Positions 15,554 through 24,831 of a stretch of 64,000 bases of DNA are shown one piece after another; position 1 is the stretch's first letter; the number at the start of each line of letters is the position of its first letter. The stretch is from Chloroflexota bacterium (GTDB lineage: Bacteria > Chloroflexota > Anaerolineae > UBA7937 > B3-Chlor). The DNA lies in contig JAUVXJ010000003.1 of the NCBI GenBank assembly GCA_030603665.1, positions 21,377 to 85,376 on the forward strand, read 5' to 3'. The translations under genes and the position numbers were made by a program. The notes beneath the pieces are model-generated. The model had not been told where the DNA came from. It searched no databases and saw nothing but the letters and a program-made list of their open reading frames with translations.

Positions 15554-17404
15554 ATGAGGAAGTACGTACTGGCCATCGTGGGCCTGGTTCTGTTGTGTCT
15601 CCTGGCGGCACTGGGGACCGCCAGCGGTTCGCCGGGCACGGTGACGGTGGACTCGACCACGGATGTGAGCGATGGGACCACCTCTTCCATCAGCGCTCTC
15701 ATCGCGAGTCCAGGTTCCGACCTGGTTATCTCCTTGCGGGAGGCGATCGAAGCCGCCAACAGCGATGCTGGCACCGACACCATCGAGTTCGACATCCCCG
15801 TCAGCGACACAGGCTATCAGGTCAGTGGGATCACCGGCACCTGGACCATCTCCCTCACCAGTTCCCTGCCTACCCTGACTGACGATGCAACGATCATCAG
15901 CGGGACCACCCAGGCCGCCAATCAGGGCAACCTGAACACCGACGGCCCGGAGATAGAGATCAGCGGCGCAAGCCTGAGCGGCGCCCATTGCCTGTTCATC
16001 CTATCGTCCAGCAACGTCGTTCACGGACTGGTCATCAACCGGTGTCCGTTAGGCGGCGTGGTCATCCTGGGGACCGGCACCAACACCAACACGGTGTCCG
16101 GCAACTACATCGGCACAAACGCCTCAGGTTCTTCGGTTTTAGGCAATAAGACCGGTGTCGTGGTCGGCGACGGGGCCCAGGGCAACGTGGTCGGCGGGGA
16201 CAGCCCCGAGGAGAGAAACGTGATCTCGGGGAATACCCAGTACGGGGTGTATATCCTCAACGCTGGCGCACACCGGAACACCGTGTCCGGAAACTACATC
16301 GGCACAGATGCAACGGGCACCCAGGCCCTGGGCAACGCCGAGGCAGGCGTAGTCATCGCTTACGGCCCTCAGAACAACACGGTAGGCGGCGACACCGAAG
16401 GGGAGAGGAACATCATCTCCGGCAACGACGGAAGGGGAGTATCGATCTCAGAAAGCGGCACCACGACCAACACCGTGTCCGGCAACTACATCGGCACCGT
16501 GGTCAGCGGCACTCAAGCTCTTGGCAATTCCGGTGATGGCGTCAACATCTCAGCGGGCGCTCAGAACAACACGGTAGGCGGCGACACCGAAGGCGAGAGA
16601 AATGTGATTTCTGCGAATAGGATGGGCGTGAACATCGTCAGCAGCGGCACGATGAGCAACACCGTCTCCGGGAACTACATCGGCACCGACGTGGCCGGCT
16701 CGTCGGACGTGGGCAATACGTTTTCAGGCGTTCGAATCATCGGAGGGGCTCAGAACAACACTGTCGGGGGCCAGACCGCGGGAGAGAGGAACGTCATCTC
16801 TGGAAACAACTGGCAAGGGGTGTACATCGGCGGAAGTGGAGCGGATGGCAACGTGGTGTCCGGGAACTACATCGGCACCGATGTGGGAGGCACCCAGGAT
16901 CTCGGCAACAGCTTCGACGGCGTCTTGATAGACGGCGGCGCTCAGGACAACACTGTTGGGCCAAACAACCTCATCGCCCACAACGACATGCGTGGCGTCC
17001 ATGTGGATGATTCCGGCACAACGGGCAACACCATCACTGAAAACAGCATCCACAGCAACGGCGGCGGCTCTTACCTGGGCATTGACCTCGCCGGCGGCGG
17101 CAACAACGACATCCCGGCACCCACCGTCAGCCCCGTGGATGGCTGCTTCGCTGTTGTATCGGGGACCGCAGGTGCCGGCGACACGGTAGAGGTATTCACC
17201 GGTCCTGATGACGAGGGAAAGAGATACCTGGCCACCGACGCGGCCGATGTCTCTGGCGATTGGGAGGTCGTGGGTCCCTTCAGACTCGACACGTACGTCA
17301 CCGCTACGACCACCGATGGCAGCGGCAACACCTCGGAGTTCTCAACACAGGAAGAGTCACACTGCTACCTGACCTACGTGCCCCTGGGCGTCAAGAACTA
17401 CTAG
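15554..17404 (+). CDS. Secreted right-handed beta-helix protein with CSLREA-type N-terminus and PLGVKNY tail
   Basis: The 616-aa product begins at ATG 15554 (GGAGGGAG upstream) with a signal peptide (MRKYVLAIVGLVLLCLLAAL). A CSLREA-like segment follows (ISLREAIEAANSDAGTDTIE, about residues 58-80). Residues about 170-490 hold six or seven rungs built on NTVSGNYIGTD, GAQNNTVGG and ERNVISGN: a right-handed parallel beta-helix like those of polysaccharide lyases and adhesins. The last 100 residues form an Ig-like module (GTAGAGDTVEVFTGPDDEGK, YVTATTTDGSGNTSEFS). The C-terminus YVPLGVKNY resembles a conserved C-terminal motif I recall from exported Chloroflexota proteins. The role is probably adhesion or glycan binding. 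The last 95 codons are duplicated downstream. Confidence 0.88.
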   Translation: MRKYVLAIVGLVLLCLLAALGTASGSPGTVTVDSTTDVSDGTTSSISALIASPGSDLVISLREAIEAANSDAGTDTIEFDIPVSDTGYQVSGITGTWTISLTSSLPTLTDDATIISGTTQAANQGNLNTDGPEIEISGASLSGAHCLFILSSSNVVHGLVINRCPLGGVVILGTGTNTNTVSGNYIGTNASGSSVLGNKTGVVVGDGAQGNVVGGDSPEERNVISGNTQYGVYILNAGAHRNTVSGNYIGTDATGTQALGNAEAGVVIAYGPQNNTVGGDTEGERNIISGNDGRGVSISESGTTTNTVSGNYIGTVVSGTQALGNSGDGVNISAGAQNNTVGGDTEGERNVISANRMGVNIVSSGTMSNTVSGNYIGTDVAGSSDVGNTFSGVRIIGGAQNNTVGGQTAGERNVISGNNWQGVYIGGSGADGNVVSGNYIGTDVGGTQDLGNSFDGVLIDGGAQDNTVGPNNLIAHNDMRGVHVDDSGTTGNTITENSIHSNGGGSYLGIDLAGGGNNDIPAPTVSPVDGCFAVVSGTAGAGDTVEVFTGPDDEGKRYLATDAADVSGDWEVVGPFRLDTYVTATTTDGSGNTSEFSTQEESHCYLTYVPLGVKNY

Positions 17405-18097
17405 GCGGCACCACGACAGGAGCCCCTACCTAGGCAGAGGATGCACCTGGCCCTGCTCGGGATAACGCCGCGCAGCCGCTAAGGGATGTACGCGGGGTTC
17501 GACACGGGGCAATCCAAACCCTCGGCCTGCGGGAAGATGTAGAGGGTGTACCAGAGCGCAGACCAATTCCCCAGGTTGCGGACCTCCTTTCCGCAGCCCA
17601 CTTTCTGTTGAGCTTCCGCAAGCGAGGAGAACTCCCACGGGATCCAGTGGGCAGCAACATTGTCGCCAGTCAACCTGTCCCACACCACAACCTTGACCTC
17701 CACGTTGATCTCGCCGAGGGGAACGGGGACCACTATGGTGTCGGGCTGGGGGTCCATGCCCTCACCCCAGGACACAAAGGAATGAGGGCCGCAGTCCGCA
17801 ACGCGCCCTCCCCTGATCATGCAGCTGGTGAAAGGCCCGGCATCGCAACTATCGTGGAACTGTTTGGTTCGTCCGTTCAGCCCCAAGAGCCAGGCTGGAT
17901 GAAAATCGCAATCCTCTTCGAACTCGATCGAATGGAACGTGACCATAGCATACTCAGGGCACACCGGCAGATCGTAGTCGTTGTCCGGCGTTAGAGCGCT
18001 TAAGCTGGACTGCGCCTCGCCCGCGACCGCTCGAACCTGCCAGCTGACGCGGCTCCCACATTCCTGCGGTAGCCTCACCAGAGCCGAGCGGCCCGTG
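17118..18097. repeat. Tandem duplication, copy 1 (about 980 bp)
   Basis: This unit contains the 3' end of the beta-helix gene (plus strand), the short convergent spacer and a truncated 3' half of the following minus-strand gene. The same order recurs immediately at 18098-19080. The junction is sharp: at 18093-18097 coding sequence of the minus gene changes into CACCCACCG of the beta-helix gene. Confidence 0.85.
17479..18097 (-). pseudogene. Headless copy of the C-terminal third of the LysM/Ig-like protein
   Basis: It encodes GRSALVRLPQECGSRVSWQV, ALTPDNDYDLPVCPEYAMVT, DTIVVPVPLGEIN and GLDCPVSNPAYIP, aligned throughout with the C-terminal 205 residues of the intact gene at 18461-20752. The upstream two thirds are missing because the tandem duplication starts inside the gene. 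The frame stays open upstream only by chance, antisense to the beta-helix fragment. Codons are preserved, so it is recent or still constrained. Confidence 0.8.
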
Positions 18098-18385
18098 GCA
18101 CCCACCGCCGGCTCCGTGGATGGCTGCTTCGTCAACGTATCGGGGACCGCAAGCGCCGGCGACACGGTAGAGGTGTTCACCGGTCCTGATGACGAGGGAA
18201 AGAGATACCTGGCCACCACCGAGGCGGACGGCAACGGCGATTGGGATGTCGTCGGTCCCTTCAAACTCGACACGTACGTCACCGCTACGGCCACCGATAC
18301 CAGCGGCAACACCTCGGAGTTCTCAGAAGAGGTAGAGGCACACTGCTACCCGGTCTTCCTGCCCCTGGGTGTGAAGAACTACTAG
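18098..18385 (+). pseudogene. Headless copy of the beta-helix protein's Ig-like C-terminal module
   Basis: Starting at APTAGSVDGCFVNVSGTA it follows the last 95 codons of the gene ending at 17404, with conservative changes (TEADGNGDWDVVGPFKLD, YPVFLPLGVKNY). No start codon, signal peptide or ribosome-binding site belongs to it. The frame joins unrelated antisense sequence upstream at 18097. Confidence 0.8.
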
Positions 18386-19080
18386 GCGGCACTGCGAGAG
18401 GAGTCTCTACCGAGACACAGGATAGATCCCGCGTCCGCACGAAGGGACGCCGCTCAGCCACTACGGAAGGTACGCAGGATTGGACACGGGGCAATCCATA
18501 CCCTCGGCCTGCGGGAAGACGTAGAGGGTGTAGTAGAGCCTGGGCCCAAACACCCAGTCGATGACCTCCCTTTGGCAGCCCACTTTCTCCTGAGCTTCCT
18601 CGAGCGAGGCGAAGTGCCACGGCTGCCAGTGGGCAGTAACCATGTCTCCACTCGACCTGTCCCACAGTGCAACCTTGGTCTCGATATCAATCTCGCCCGG
18701 GGTAAGGGGCACCACAATGGTGTCGGGATGGGGGTCCATGCCCTCACCCCAGGACGCAAAGGAATGGGGGCCGCAGTCACCGCCAAGGTTAAGCCCTTTG
18801 AGCAGGCAGCCGGTGAAAGACCCTGCATCGCAACTCCCATAGAACTCCTTGACTTCTCCGTTTACTTCGAAGAACCAGGCAGGGTAGAAATCGCAGTCCT
18901 CATTGAACCAGATTCCATCGAACGTGACCATGGCATACTGAGGGCACTGCGGCAGATCGTAGTCGTTGTCCGGAGTAAGAGCGCTCGGGTTGGACTGTGC
19001 TTGCCCCGCCACGGCGCGAACCTGCCAGCTGATGCGCCCGCCACATTCCCTGGGCAACCTCACGAAGGCCGACCTGCCCG
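18098..19080. repeat. Tandem duplication, copy 2
   Basis: This is the second unit of the duplication described at 17118-18097. Its minus-strand part belongs to the full-length gene at 18461-20752, so this copy preserves the original gene, while the first unit preserves the full beta-helix gene. The two copies differ by scattered substitutions that mostly keep both reading frames. Confidence 0.85.
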
Positions 19081-20752
19081 TAGGACCAACCAGCGACCAA
19101 CCACCCGCGTTGTACGGCACCCCGTTCAGCAGAATCTGGAAGCCGGAGATCTCGTTTGGATTTCCATCCCACTTCCAACTGAGCGAACGCTCCAGTGGAT
19201 CAACCGGATTGAACGAACGGACCCTCCCCTCTGCCACCTCATAAGGAACAGGAATACTTGGATCGTCGTAGCTGAAGGTAGTCATTTGGCCACTAGTATC
19301 CAGCGCCCCCTCCAAGGGCTTGATGCTCAGGCCGATCTCCAGGCCGCTCCCCGCCAGCGTGAGCCTGGCTCCATCCCACGTCTGCCGCGGGTACACGCCA
19401 CTCATGGTCCCGATCTCGCTCAGCTTCCCCCCTGACCATCCCCAGCATTCCCCCTTGGCCTCCAGCGACTCGTCCCCGGGGATGGGGACCGCCAGCCCAC
19501 CAACACTGCCAGGCGAGAGGGGAAAGTTGTCTCCCCAGATCGCCGACTGTACGAAGTCGTTGAAGAAGCTCTCGTCGGGCACGCGGACGTGAGGGGCACC
19601 CTCAAAGGACAGGTAGCAGTAGACGTCATCATAGCCGCCGGGCATGGTCATATCCAGCGCCTCAACCTGCAAGTGCGTGGCCAGCATCTGAGGGCAACCC
19701 CCCTCAACGAACACCGGCCCTACGATGTTGCTGGGCTGGCTCCCCCAGAAGTTGACCCCCTCCACCCAGAACATAAAAGCCCCCTCGCTCGGCGCGGGGA
19801 ACTCGAACCAGGCTTGTCCTCCCGCTGCTGGCTCCAAATCGGCGAAAACACGCGCATCGTGACTGAAGGCCCACACGTACCACACCTCGTACCGATCTTC
19901 GTTGTCGGCGTTATCGTTCCAGCGCAGCCGTATGTTGCAGCCTATCACCTCCGCCTGGAGATCGGTCGGTGCGGCAGGCGGTGAGCTGGCCCGCAAGAGG
20001 TCCAGAAGAGGGCCGATGGAGATGGCCGTCGCTGGGCTGAGCACTCCAAGCCGGGTCCCGGTTGGCGGTGGCAGGGCTTTGCTGCCCGGAGGCTGATCTC
20101 CACCGGGGGGCACTGTCGGGCCAACTGGTGCACCCTCGGGCGGTGCTTGGGACCGCGGAGGAGGCAGCACCACCTCGCTACCTTCGGCCGGCTGCTCATC
20201 GCCCAGGCCGGGGTTCAATTCGTGCACGGTCTCTGGATCAACGTCATAGGCGGCCGCGATGTCAGCCAGGGTCTCGCCCTCCTCCGCAGTCACCAGCCGC
20301 GCAGGATCATCGGCGCCCGGTCTTTCCACCCCGCCGACGTTCACCGGCCAGCTATCCCCAATGACGCCCGTAGCGTCCACCGCCCGCACGAAAAGCGTGT
20401 GCAGACCTTGGGACACGGTAAGATCGAAGGAGACGTGGAAGGGGGAGATGCCCTCCCCAACGCGGCTCTCCTTCGTATCCATCAGCTCCCCATCCACCCA
20501 CAGTTCGACGCGCGTGATAGGAATGCTGCCACAGGCGGTGGCCGAAACGGGGAGGTAACTATCCGCCAGGGTTGACGTCCCGGAGGTGGGGTAGGTGATG
20601 GTCACGCTCGGCGGCTGAGCTTGCGCCCCGAGCAGCCACGGCCTGACGTACGGGATAGCGAACACGCCCAGCACCACGCAGGCCAGGACGCCGAGCACAG
20701 AGAGCGCGACGGCGATCGGTATGACGTAACTGCGACGCTTGTTCATAGCCAT
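18461..20752 (-). CDS. Membrane-anchored extracellular protein with Ig-like, LysM and FN3-like domains
   Basis: The 763-aa protein has a basic start and one N-terminal membrane helix (MNKRRSYVIPIAVALSVLGV onward). An Ig-like domain follows (about 47-145, PSVTITYPTSGTSTLADSY), then a LysM module (about 152-198, EEGETLADIAAAYDVDPETV and LNPGL). A Pro-rich linker leads to an FN3-like domain (about 265-360, APTDLQAEVIGCNIRLRWND). Two further beta-rich regions have several paired cysteines. It is exposed outside the cell and anchored by the N-terminus, and LysM suggests binding of GlcNAc-containing polymers. GAGGGAAG precedes the ATG at 20752. Its C-terminal third is duplicated at 17479-18097. Confidence 0.82.
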   Translation of the reverse strand: MAMNKRRSYVIPIAVALSVLGVLACVVLGVFAIPYVRPWLLGAQAQPPSVTITYPTSGTSTLADSYLPVSATACGSIPITRVELWVDGELMDTKESRVGEGISPFHVSFDLTVSQGLHTLFVRAVDATGVIGDSWPVNVGGVERPGADDPARLVTAEEGETLADIAAAYDVDPETVHELNPGLGDEQPAEGSEVVLPPPRSQAPPEGAPVGPTVPPGGDQPPGSKALPPPTGTRLGVLSPATAISIGPLLDLLRASSPPAAPTDLQAEVIGCNIRLRWNDNADNEDRYEVWYVWAFSHDARVFADLEPAAGGQAWFEFPAPSEGAFMFWVEGVNFWGSQPSNIVGPVFVEGGCPQMLATHLQVEALDMTMPGGYDDVYCYLSFEGAPHVRVPDESFFNDFVQSAIWGDNFPLSPGSVGGLAVPIPGDESLEAKGECWGWSGGKLSEIGTMSGVYPRQTWDGARLTLAGSGLEIGLSIKPLEGALDTSGQMTTFSYDDPSIPVPYEVAEGRVRSFNPVDPLERSLSWKWDGNPNEISGFQILLNGVPYNAGGWSLVGPTGRSAFVRLPRECGGRISWQVRAVAGQAQSNPSALTPDNDYDLPQCPQYAMVTFDGIWFNEDCDFYPAWFFEVNGEVKEFYGSCDAGSFTGCLLKGLNLGGDCGPHSFASWGEGMDPHPDTIVVPLTPGEIDIETKVALWDRSSGDMVTAHWQPWHFASLEEAQEKVGCQREVIDWVFGPRLYYTLYVFPQAEGMDCPVSNPAYLP

Positions 20753-20809
20753 CTTCCCTCACCCTGGGCAGTGTCCCCGACGCTCATGGTGCGCACCGCA
20801 CCGCCACAC

Positions 20810-21922
20810 TCAGTACTCGTAGATATTGAAGGAACCGGTGCCCCACCAGGAGACATTCCCTCTGACGGAATCGTCCGTGGCCCTGATGGTGTACTCCATC
20901 GTCCCGTAGCAGATGGCGTGCTCCTGCGGGATGTAGGTTACGCTCCAGATGTTCCCGCTCACGGAGAAACCTCCGCACCATTCCTCACCGCCCTCATCGA
21001 GGGTGCAGTACAAGTCCACCGACCTCACGCCGGATGGATCGCTGACCCGGGCACTGATCGTGATCTCCGAAGGGCTCTCCAAACAATAGACGCTATTGGC
21101 TGACTGCTGGACATTGCCGATGCTGGGCCCCTCGGCGTCCACGATCACGGAGACGGTCAGACTTTGGCTCACCTCGCCTCCTGGGCCCCGGGCCACCAAG
21201 GTGTAGCTCGTGGTCTCGCTGGGACACCTATCCCTGGAATCGGGAGAGGTAACACCTTCATCGTCGAAGTATATCTCAGTGGGGCCGCCCTCCACGCGCC
21301 AACTGACGGTGGTGCATTCCCCCTCCGGGACCTGCACCGGATTGGCCTCGAAAGAGACTATGATCGGAGGAGGCGGAGTGGTGGGCGTGAAGGAGGGGGG
21401 TGGCGGCGTCGAGGTAGGTGGTACCAGCGTCGCCGTGGGAGGCACTGGCGTCCCTGTGGGAGGCGGGGGCATCGTCTCGGATGGCATGGGCGTTTGGGTA
21501 GGCGGCATGGGGGAGGACGCGGGCCCCACGGAAGGCGTCGGCAGGGAGGGGCTCTCTACCACACCCACCGTGACCACGGAACGGGCCTCGGGTCCGACGT
21601 TACCCTGGCTGTCCGTCGCCGTGACGCTGACCGTGTAAACGCCGGGCCTGCTGGGGTTCCACCCCACAGTAGCGTGTTCCAGCACGCCACCACCTGTCGG
21701 AGCGCGCACCAGAGGCGCGCCATCCACGTGGAACTCAAGGCTGGCCACGCCGTCGAGGTCGGAGCCATGAGCCGTGATCTCCTGAGGCCCCAGAGGCAGC
21801 CTCGCCCCGTCAAGCGGTTGATCCACCCAGGCGGTCGGCCCCTGGGTGGATGACGGGGCACACGCAGCCAGCACGAGACTCAGAACGAGGATCAGGACAC
21901 AACAGATGATGGTTCTTCCCAT
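20810..21922 (-). CDS. Lipoprotein with two Ig-like domains joined by a Thr/Pro linker
   Basis: The 370-aa product starts at ATG 21922 (AAGGAGTTGGGAG upstream). The signal peptide ends with lipobox LAAC (18-21). An Ig-like domain (about 30-120, PLDGARLPLGPQEITAHGSD and GVYTVSVTATDSQGNVG) is followed by a Pro/Thr-rich linker (about 130-190, PPTATLVPPTSTPPPPSFTP). Another Ig-like part contains SFEANPVQVPEGECTTVSWR, and a final region contains CYGTMEYTIRATDDSVRGNV. It is a likely surface lipoprotein, 57 bp upstream of the LysM/Ig-like gene in one operon. No enzymatic motif seen. Confidence 0.8.
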   Translation of the reverse strand: MGRTIICCVLILVLSLVLAACAPSSTQGPTAWVDQPLDGARLPLGPQEITAHGSDLDGVASLEFHVDGAPLVRAPTGGGVLEHATVGWNPSRPGVYTVSVTATDSQGNVGPEARSVVTVGVVESPSLPTPSVGPASSPMPPTQTPMPSETMPPPPTGTPVPPTATLVPPTSTPPPPSFTPTTPPPPIIVSFEANPVQVPEGECTTVSWRVEGGPTEIYFDDEGVTSPDSRDRCPSETTSYTLVARGPGGEVSQSLTVSVIVDAEGPSIGNVQQSANSVYCLESPSEITISARVSDPSGVRSVDLYCTLDEGGEEWCGGFSVSGNIWSVTYIPQEHAICYGTMEYTIRATDDSVRGNVSWWGTGSFNIYEY

Positions 21923-22075
21923 CTCCCAACTCCTTCATCCACCAATACGTCCCTGCGCTGCCGGCGCCGTGCCTGCACGGACCTAGTGCATCAATGGTTG
22001 GCAAAATGATAGCACGTCCCTCCAGCAATGTCTACCTGTGGGGATCGGTCGCAATTGCGGGTGAGGCGCGATGGT

Positions 22076-22128
22076 CAGCGCCGGACTGAAGTCCTGCGCT
22101 ACAAAGGGGAAAACCGGCTGAAGCCGGC
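22076..22128. repeat. Paired imperfect palindromes (interspersed repeat)
   Basis: GGACTGAAGTCC (22083-22094) and CCGGCTGAAGCCGG (22114-22127) are two palindromes sharing a CTGAAG core, 19 bp apart in the intergenic stretch 21923-22236. They resemble dispersed REP-like units of many environmental genomes (CGCCGGACTGAAGTCCTGCG type). The rest of this 314-bp interval contains no gene I can support. Confidence 0.6.
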
Positions 22129-22236
22129 GAGAGTCAGTGGGGGGCTAAGTTTGAGGCGATCCCTCGATGGGGTGCAGACGCACGGTGTCAAAGACTGCGT
22201 GTGGAGCCGGCAGACGGCTGGTGCGACGGCGGTGGT

Positions 22237-23430
22237 CTAGGTCTCCTTGTTTCGTAGCGCCCTCAATCCGTCCCTCTCGAGAAACAAGGTAACCGCTGTC
22301 CCAATCACCATCGACCAGAAGTATTGGCCGAACCCTAGGAAGGATATCCCTGAGAGGGAGATGGCGAAGGCAAAGAGTGGACCCAGCAGCAGCGGTCCCT
22401 TGGTGACCTGCTTGACCGCGTTGGCGAGAACGTCCACCAGCGACAAGCCTGCTAGCGCAGCCAACAGCGCCGCAGGGAAAATCTGCGCGATGGCAGCGGC
22501 GATGCCAGCCAGCACGCTGACCAACAACGCTGCGCTACCTATCACGTAGACAACACGGTGACGGATCTCTTGGTCACCGGCCTCTGGCCCAGCGATCAGG
22601 GACGTCGCCGGCAGCGAAAGAGAGACACCAGTAGGGCCCAGGAACGATCCCACCATCGTTCCGACCCCACTGACCACATCAATCGCGCTCTCTGGGGGAT
22701 CATAGTTCTGGCTCTGCAGGAAACGCAGCGAGGGCAGGTTCGACTGGAGCGTGATCAGCGCGGCCAACACCGGCGTGGCGGTGAGAATGGCCGGCAATGA
22801 AAACACGGGGAGGGTGACCTGGGGAAGAACCAGAGACAGAGGTTCGTCCACCTGCCCGAACTGCCCGGTGACGGCCACGACAATGACCCCCGTTATCAGT
22901 GCTGGCAAGATCGCCGGCAAACGGTTGCCCAGGAGACTACGGCTCACCAGGTAAGCCAACAAGGTGGCGCCGATCACCGCTGGTGCATCCCCCAACAGCG
23001 AAAAGACACGCGCCACGAAAGGCATAATCGCGCCAGCGAGCAGCCCGAACATGATCGGCACGGGGATCCAGGCTGCGAGTCGCTTCGTGAGACCCAGGAG
23101 TCCGAAAAGCAGAACTCCCGCGCCGGCCAGCATGGACGCACCCATCAGTTCCGGGAAGCTGAGCTGCCCGCCGAGCCCCCGGATGAAGATGACAAAGAAG
23201 ATGTTTCCGGTCAGAAGGAGTGGCTGGCGATAGCGCAGAGCCAAGACCAGGCTCAAGAGCCCAGGCAGGCCGTAGAGCGCCAGGATCCAACTGCTCGTCT
23301 CGGCCGCAGACAAGCCCAACTCTTGCGCCGCGGCCAAGGGAATGCTCAAGACTGCGATGAAGATGATGATGTTGCGGAGCGCGACGCTCATGGCCGGCAG
23401 GTTTCGCTTCAGGGCCTTGGATGTCGACAC
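22237..23430 (-). CDS. benE: BenE-family benzoate/proton symporter
   Basis: The 397-aa integral membrane protein has about 12 helices. Family-like segments are LLLTGNIFFVIFIRGLGGQL near residue 71, PVPIMFGLLAGAIMPF, and the conserved GPTGVSLSLPATSLIAGPEA near residue 270. BenE carriers import benzoate with protons. No aromatic-degradation genes are nearby, so the true substrate could be another purine or aromatic acid within the wider superfamily. The start is a GTG with AAAGGAGG 10 nt upstream. Confidence 0.82.
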   Translation of the reverse strand: MSTSKALKRNLPAMSVALRNIIIFIAVLSIPLAAAQELGLSAAETSSWILALYGLPGLLSLVLALRYRQPLLLTGNIFFVIFIRGLGGQLSFPELMGASMLAGAGVLLFGLLGLTKRLAAWIPVPIMFGLLAGAIMPFVARVFSLLGDAPAVIGATLLAYLVSRSLLGNRLPAILPALITGVIVVAVTGQFGQVDEPLSLVLPQVTLPVFSLPAILTATPVLAALITLQSNLPSLRFLQSQNYDPPESAIDVVSGVGTMVGSFLGPTGVSLSLPATSLIAGPEAGDQEIRHRVVYVIGSAALLVSVLAGIAAAIAQIFPAALLAALAGLSLVDVLANAVKQVTKGPLLLGPLFAFAISLSGISFLGFGQYFWSMVIGTAVTLFLERDGLRALRNKET

Positions 23431-23790
23431 GGAAACTGAACCTCCTTTAGAGTCGCTTCATCAATCAGCGCCCGGATCTCGGGGATGAGTTCCTTCCACA
23501 AGCGCATGGAGGCAAACTGCGAACTCATCGCCCATTGTACCTCACCTCCACTGGCATGTCACATGTCACGGAGAATTGCGTCACAGGGTGTCCGCCTGCC
23601 GATTCCTCCTTCGTGCGCGCACGGGGCGTGCCGTGCGATCACATGGGGGATGCCGCGCGGGGAGTCTCCAGGCCACTGCGTGTGGCACCTGGGAGCCTCA
23701 TCGTGATACCTCGGGGCCCTCCGTTTGACACCCCATTCTCGCTGGACTATCATAGTCAGGTCTGCGCATCTCAAGGGCAGGAGGCAGCAA
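23431..23790. other. Divergent intergenic region between benE and the epimerase gene
   Basis: It holds the ribosome-binding sites of the two flanking genes and presumably their promoters, but I see no consensus -35/-10 pair. No gene, RNA or repeat is apparent. Confidence 0.45.
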
Positions 23791-24813
23791 GTGTCCAAAG
23801 TTCTGGTGACCGGGGGGGCTGGGTTCATCGGCAGCAATGTCAGCCATCGTCTGCTCTCCCAGGGTCACGAAGTAGTCATCTACGACAACCTCCAGAGGCA
23901 GGGAACGAAGAAGAACGTCGCCTGGCTGCGGGAGAACCACGGTCAAGGGTTCTCTCTGATCGAGGCCGATGTGAGAGATTACCCCACGCTTCAGGAGGCC
24001 GTGCAAGGGTGTGAGGTGGTCTATCACCTAGCCGCCCAAGTTGCGGTGACCTGGTCGGTCAGCGATCCCAGAGAGGACTTCGAGATCAACGCCCTGGGCA
24101 CCCTCAACCTCTTGGAGGCAGCCAGATCCAACGATCCCCCGCCCATCGTGCTCTTCACCTCCACCAACAAGGTGTACGGTGGCATGGAAGAGGTGGAGAT
24201 CGTGGAGCAGGAGACGCGACACGCCTACGCCTCCCTGCCCCGAGGCGTCTCGGAGGCCCAGCCTCTGGACTTCCACTCCCCATATGGATGCTCGAAAGGC
24301 GCAGGCGACCAGTACGTCAGAGACTACGCGCGCATCTATGGCCTCAAGACCGTGGTTTTCCGCATGTCCTGCATCTATGGCCCGCGACAGTTCGGGGTCG
24401 AGGATCAGGGCTGGGTGGCCCATTTCCTCATCTCCTCCGTCCTGGGCCGGCCCATCACCATCTACGGCGACGGCAAGCAGGTGCGAGACATCCTCTACGT
24501 GGACGATTTGGTGGCGGCCCTGGAGCTGGCGGTGGAGCGCATCGACGTCAGCGCAGGCCAGGTGTACAACATGGGCGGCGGGGCCGAGAACACCATGTCG
24601 GTCTGGACCGAGTTCCACGAGCATCTCAATAAGCTGCTGGGTCACGAGGTGCCGGTCAGCTACGACGAATGGCGTCCCGGAGACCAGTTGGTGTACGTCA
24701 GCGACACCAGCAAGGCCCAGAGGGAGCTTGACTGGAAAGCCCGCACCTCCGTCGGCGAGGGCATAGAGAAGCTGTACCGCTGGGTCGTGGACAACAAGCA
24801 TCTATTCCAGTAG
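23791..24813 (+). CDS. NAD-dependent sugar-nucleotide epimerase, CDP-paratose/tyvelose 2-epimerase-like
   Basis: The 340-aa extended short-chain dehydrogenase starts at a GTG at 23791 with CAGGAGG upstream; the frame extends further but that part lacks homology. SKVLVTGGAGFIGSN carries the GxxGxxG NAD site (8-14), and SPYGCSKG has the catalytic Y165 and K169. RMSCIYGPRQFGVEDQGWVA is a hallmark of RfbE/Tyv-type CDP-paratose 2-epimerases, as is an active-site STNKVYGG segment. It would act on nucleotide sugars for surface polysaccharide. The next gene begins 18 nt later. Confidence 0.85.
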   Translation: MSKVLVTGGAGFIGSNVSHRLLSQGHEVVIYDNLQRQGTKKNVAWLRENHGQGFSLIEADVRDYPTLQEAVQGCEVVYHLAAQVAVTWSVSDPREDFEINALGTLNLLEAARSNDPPPIVLFTSTNKVYGGMEEVEIVEQETRHAYASLPRGVSEAQPLDFHSPYGCSKGAGDQYVRDYARIYGLKTVVFRMSCIYGPRQFGVEDQGWVAHFLISSVLGRPITIYGDGKQVRDILYVDDLVAALELAVERIDVSAGQVYNMGGGAENTMSVWTEFHEHLNKLLGHEVPVSYDEWRPGDQLVYVSDTSKAQRELDWKARTSVGEGIEKLYRWVVDNKHLFQ

Positions 24814-24831
24814 ATCGGAGATTATTGAAAC

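Noticed and set aside
16080..16960. CRISPR-like direct repeats
   Set aside because: Repeats are long, coding and in frame, encoding beta-helix rungs; no CRISPR spacing or palindromic repeats.
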